35,213 nucleotides of DNA, taken from positions 1 through 35,213 of the forward strand of contig NZ_JALXBJ010000086.1 of assembly GCF_026991495.1 (NCBI RefSeq), written 5' to 3'. The notes under the pieces were generated by a model. The model did not search any database. It was not told the origin of the DNA and saw only the letters and a program-made list of their open reading frames with translations. Numbering within the stretch: position 1 is the stretch's first letter; the number at the start of each line of letters is the position of its first letter. Shown here piece after piece: positions 32,277 through 35,213 of the stretch. Both the position numbers and the translations under genes were made by a program. Source of the DNA: Thermococcus sp. (GTDB lineage Archaea; Methanobacteriota_B; Thermococci; Thermococcales; Thermococcaceae).

Positions 32277-32878
32277 TCTCCCGCCCCCTCAAACTTCTCA
32301 ATTATCCTCGCCTTGACCTCATCGAAGTGCTCGGGGAGTCTCTCGGGCTCAAGACCCCTAATCAGATACCCCCCGAACTGTCTCCGGTAGATGGTCTCAT
32401 CCTCCTCCCTCAGGGCCTTGGCATAGCCCGCGACGTGCTCGCCCCTTATCCTGTATTCCTCGGGGTAGATCTCCTCGCTGTGCGGGACTTCCAGCCCGGC
32501 GTCAACCGCACCCTTCAGGACCGCGAATACGCTCGAACCCCTGGTCGGTGGATGCAGCCCGATGTCGAGGATGGTCCCCTCGATGCCGGCCTTCTTGGCC
32601 TTGTAGCCTATGAGGAGACCGAGCAGATACGCTGAAGGCGTGTTTCCGCCGTGGCCCTTCCAGCCGAAGTCCCTCATGAGCTCCCTCGTATGTGCGGAGA
32701 CGATGGTCCTGTCGCCTTTAGGGTCGTAAACGACTATCTGAGCTATGTGATGGTTGAGGGTCTTTCTCACAACGAGCCTGGGCTTGCCAGACTTGAGGAG
32801 GGCGAGCCTCTTGTGATAGTTAGTCTTGCCCTCTCTCCTCCTCCTGAAAGGAACCCTATACCTCGGTCCTCTCGCCAT
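32273..32878 (-). CDS. rpl18: 50S ribosomal protein L18
   Basis: The 201-residue 5S rRNA-binding protein starts [19 protein letters not shown] and has [21 protein letters not shown] and [20 protein letters not shown]. The C-terminal extension ([20 protein letters not shown]) is usual in archaea. Confidence 0.98.
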   Translation of the reverse strand: MARGPRYRVPFRRRREGKTNYHKRLALLKSGKPRLVVRKTLNHHIAQIVVYDPKGDRTIVSAHTRELMRDFGWKGHGGNTPSAYLLGLLIGYKAKKAGIEGTILDIGLHPPTRGSSVFAVLKGAVDAGLEVPHSEEIYPEEYRIRGEHVAGYAKALREEDETIYRRQFGGYLIRGLEPERLPEHFDEVKARIIEKFEGAGE

Positions 32879-32888
32879 TTATCTCACC

Positions 32889-33335
32889 TCACTCCTTCAA
32901 GATACCGTGCTCCTGCATGAACAGGTAGAGCTGCCTCTTGTTCTTGAACTGGCCGCCCTTGGCCCTGATGTAGAGCCTCCTGTAGGTGTGAGCGTCGAGC
33001 TTTCCCTCGGTCTTGAGCTTTCTGAGTTCCTTCCTCAAAGCCCTTATGGTCATCATCCAGCGCTCCTTCTTGCCCATCCGAGCTGTCTTCTTACCCTTCC
33101 TGCTTCCCGGGCCCCGGTGGCGGCCCTTCTTTTTGGCCTCCTGATAGGCCCTTGCGCGAGCCCTGCTCTGTCCACTGACGGGCTTCTTCTTTATAACGCC
33201 GTCGTGAATGAGCCTCTTTATGTCCTCCCTCGTTATCGCGGAGGCCACGTCGTCGATCTTCTCGGGGTCTATCCACACCCTGTTCTCGCCGCACTTCAAC
33301 AGCTCGGCGGCAATCCTCCTCTGCATCTTGAGCAT
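32889..33335 (-). CDS. rpl19e: 50S ribosomal protein L19e
   Basis: The 148-residue protein has [20 protein letters not shown], the basic linker [20 protein letters not shown] and a long charged C-terminal helix. GAGGTGATGCTC precedes the ATG at 33335, the same leader seen at cbf5 and adkA; ATGs at 33341 and 33344 lie in the SD. It overlaps no coding part of L32e except the region of its SD. Confidence 0.97.
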   Translation of the reverse strand: MLKMQRRIAAELLKCGENRVWIDPEKIDDVASAITREDIKRLIHDGVIKKKPVSGQSRARARAYQEAKKKGRHRGPGSRKGKKTARMGKKERWMMTIRALRKELRKLKTEGKLDAHTYRRLYIRAKGGQFKNKRQLYLFMQEHGILKE

Positions 33336-33340
33336 GAGCA

Positions 33341-33724
33341 TCACCTCGCGTTGAGAACCTTAATCCCGAGCTCCTTGGCCTTAGCAACGATGAGCTCCCT
33401 CTTCCTCCTTCCAACGGTCCCGGCTATCCTCGCCGCCTGCCTGCTCGGGTCTATTGCTTCCAATTCCTTAACGTTGTGAACGAGGACTTCCTCGTAGCCG
33501 CTCGGGTGAAGGCCCCGAACCGCCCTTGGGGAACCCCATCCTATGCTCGGTGATCTCAGCTTGCCCTTCTTCTTGAGCCTCATCTTGCTGTCTATCCCCT
33601 TCGGCCTTCTCCACTTGGGGTTGTTCTTGAACTTCGGGAACCTCCACCACTCCTGCCTCAGGAAGCGGGGCTTTTTCCTCTTGATCCTTGCCCTTATCGT
33701 CATGAGTCTCGCCTTCTCGTTCAT
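33341..33724 (-). CDS. rpl32e: 50S ribosomal protein L32e
   Basis: The 127-residue protein starts [20 protein letters not shown] and has [20 protein letters not shown] and [20 protein letters not shown], signatures of L32e. GAGGTG lies before the ATG at 33724. Its TGA is placed within the L19e Shine-Dalgarno region. Confidence 0.97.
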   Translation of the reverse strand: MNEKARLMTIRARIKRKKPRFLRQEWWRFPKFKNNPKWRRPKGIDSKMRLKKKGKLRSPSIGWGSPRAVRGLHPSGYEEVLVHNVKELEAIDPSRQAARIAGTVGRRKRELIVAKAKELGIKVLNAR

Positions 33725-33739
33725 CCCCCACACCTCACG

Positions 33740-34294
33740 TCAGAACTTAATGGGTTTACCCGCCTTTTCAACGATGTAGATCCCATCCTGGAAGACGCGC
33801 CTGTCCCATTTGGTTATCCTGGTAGCCTGCTCGATGTTCGCGGCGGTCTGACCAACGGCTTCTTTGTCTATTCCCTCCACGATGACCTCCTGCCCAACAA
33901 CCTTGACCGTTACTCCGGGCAGGATCTTGGCCCTCCTCGGGTTCTTCTCGCCGAGGAAGTTCTCTATGACCACCTCGTCTCCCTGAACCTTGACGGTCAT
34001 CGGGAAGTGGCTGTAAACGACCTTGAGCTTGTAGGTGAAGCCCTCGGTTACCCCCCTGATGAGGTTGGCTATGTGGGCTTTGAAAGTCCTCGCCATGGCC
34101 ACGTCCTTCCTCCTCGGGAACTCCTTGTAGACGACAACCTTTCCGTCCTCCGTGAATATTCTCATCCCGGGGTACTCAAGCTCCCTCTCGAGCTCACCCT
34201 TGGGGCCCGCAACCCTTATCCTGCTGCCCTCAACGGTGACCTCAACCCCCTCCGGGACCTCAACTTCCTCACGGATCCACGCGTCTATAGGCAT
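33740..34294 (-). CDS. rpl6: 50S ribosomal protein L6
   Basis: The 184-residue protein has two L6 repeats: [21 protein letters not shown] near residue 16 and [20 protein letters not shown] near residue 115. The ATG at 34294 ([10 protein letters not shown]) follows a GGGGGGAGAG site; the longer upstream frame is rejected. Confidence 0.97.
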   Translation of the reverse strand: MPIDAWIREEVEVPEGVEVTVEGSRIRVAGPKGELERELEYPGMRIFTEDGKVVVYKEFPRRKDVAMARTFKAHIANLIRGVTEGFTYKLKVVYSHFPMTVKVQGDEVVIENFLGEKNPRRAKILPGVTVKVVGQEVIVEGIDKEAVGQTAANIEQATRITKWDRRVFQDGIYIVEKAGKPIKF

Positions 34295-34365
34295 CTCTCT
34301 CCCCCCAGCCAGATCCTCAACACGTCTTTCCACTCCATACCTTCAACTCTCCTTCGCGCATTCGC

Positions 34366-34758
34366 TCAGTAGACGTAGGCTATCAGCCTTCCACCAATGC
34401 CCTTCTCGATGGCCTCTTTGTGGGTCATGACACCCTGGGAGGTCGAGACTATCAGGATGCCGAACTCGAACGCCGGCAGGAACCTCTTCTCCCACTTCTC
34501 GTAGTCCCTCGCCTTAACCGGAAAGCGGGGTTTTATTGCTCCAGCCCTGTTTATCTTTCCTATCAGCTGAACCCTGTAGATTCCAGCCCTGTTGTCGTCG
34601 ATGAGCTCAAACTCTCCTATGTACCCGTTCTCCTGCATAACCCTCAGGACCTCACCGATGAGCTTGGAGGCGGGTTTCAGGTAAACTTCCTTCTTGCCAA
34701 CCCTCTCGCTGTTGGTCATGTGGGAGAGGGCGTTGGCTAACGGATCAAGCAGGGTCAT
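34366..34758 (-). CDS. rps8: 30S ribosomal protein S8
   Basis: The 130-residue protein starts [21 protein letters not shown] and ends with the conserved [20 protein letters not shown] and LIAYVY. It binds the central domain of 16S rRNA. The ATG at 34758 lies 10 bp after the S14 stop, with GAGG upstream. Confidence 0.98.
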   Translation of the reverse strand: MTLLDPLANALSHMTNSERVGKKEVYLKPASKLIGEVLRVMQENGYIGEFELIDDNRAGIYRVQLIGKINRAGAIKPRFPVKARDYEKWEKRFLPAFEFGILIVSTSQGVMTHKEAIEKGIGGRLIAYVY

Positions 34759-34768
34759 CCTCCTCACC

Positions 34769-34939
34769 TCACTCGTACTTCTTGAACCCCAGCTTGGGGG
34801 CTATCTCCCTAAAGCAGTGCCTGCAGAGCATTAGGCCGTGGATCCTTATGACCGGGCCGTACTGGCCGCAGCGCATGCATCTCCTCGCGCCCTTCCCAAA
34901 CTTCCTCGGCTTTTTCTTGTTGTAATCGGCCTTCGCCAT
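34769..34939 (-). CDS. rps14: 30S ribosomal protein S14, zinc type
   Basis: This short gene encodes 56 residues ([20 protein letters not shown] onward). Zinc ligands are C21, C24, C39 and C42 (CMRC, CRHC). It lies 1 bp after the rpl5 stop codon. Confidence 0.97.
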   Translation of the reverse strand: MAKADYNKKKPRKFGKGARRCMRCGQYGPVIRIHGLMLCRHCFREIAPKLGFKKYE

Positions 34940-34940
34940 C

Positions 34941-35213
34941 TCACAATCCCTCCACGTTGGCCTTCAACTCCTCAACAGCGAAGACAATACCCTCTTCCTT
35001 GGTCAGCTTGTGCTTAGCTGGAAGCTTCCTCCTCTGCCTCTTTCTCTTGGCAACCCTGAAGCCCGGCCTCTCAAGAGTAACGCAAACGTCCATCCCGAAG
35101 ATGCCTATCTCGGGGTCGTACTCGACGCCCGGTATGTTGATGTGCTCCTGGATTCCAAAGCAGAAGTTGCCGTGCTCGTCGAAGTTTCCGGCTTTGAGCT
35201 TCCTGTCAACGGC
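34941..35213 (-). CDS. rpl5: 50S ribosomal protein L5, C-terminal part (5' end outside window)
   Basis: The last 90 residues of L5 are visible: [41 protein letters not shown] and a C-terminal extension with [15 protein letters not shown], as in archaeal L5/L11e. The frame runs open to the window edge. Confidence 0.96.
   Translation of the reverse strand, partial: AVDRKLKAGNFDEHGNFCFGIQEHINIPGVEYDPEIGIFGMDVCVTLERPGFRVAKRKRQRRKLPAKHKLTKEEGIVFAVEELKANVEGL

Overview
The window comes from a hyperthermophilic euryarchaeon of the order Thermococcales, most likely Thermococcus. The evidence is archaeal-type ribosomal proteins (L18e, L14e, L34e, L19e, L32e, L40e), archaeal RNA polymerase subunits D, N and K, Cbf5, archaeal adenylate kinase AdkA, SRP54, TATA boxes about 25-30 bp upstream of starts, GGTGA-type Shine-Dalgarno (SD) sites, and a compact moderately GC-rich genome. 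Its right half is the archaeal ribosomal protein super-cluster, read on the minus strand.

Positions 1-15600 hold housekeeping genes in small divergent or convergent units: the end of an asparagine synthase-like gene, a helical-repeat protein, Sua5 with a SecB-like protein, a nucleotidyltransferase, serS, moeA, an Lrp regulator, a GfcR-type phosphoribosyltransferase-fold regulator, a YkgJ cysteine-cluster protein, a stand-alone RAM domain, srp54, a second helical-repeat protein, MTA phosphorylase, a metallophosphoesterase-fold protein that has lost its metal ligands, a FUN14 protein, a PadR regulator and L40e. Four tRNA genes (Arg-CCT, Arg-GCG, Gly-GCC, Leu-TAA) lie between them.

Positions 15700-22300 are the distal ribosomal/RNAP operon. 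In transcription order (right to left) it is an RsmC-like methyltransferase, tRNA-Ser(TGA), S13, S4, S11, RpoD, tRNA-Leu(CAA), L18e, L13, S9, RpoN, tRNA-Pro(GGG), RpoK, an enolase-like protein and S2.

Positions 22300-25230 are an accessory island between that operon and cbf5. It holds a small membrane protein, a complete-looking IS607-family element (serine recombinase TnpA plus RNA-guided nuclease TnpB), the remnant of a cysteine-rich bacteriocin-like peptide gene, and about 400 bp packed with perfect hairpins that looks like an undescribed structured RNA or mobile-element relic.

Positions 25230-35213 are the proximal spectinomycin-type operon: L5, S14, S8, L6, L32e, L19e, L18, S5, L30, L15, SecY, AdkA, a DUF106/EMC3-like insertase, L34e, Cmk, L14e, then a HicBA toxin-antitoxin pair wedged directly in front of cbf5. 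Most genes abut or overlap by a few bases, so translation is probably coupled. Starts were chosen from SD sites and TATA geometry; promoter calls are by eye.
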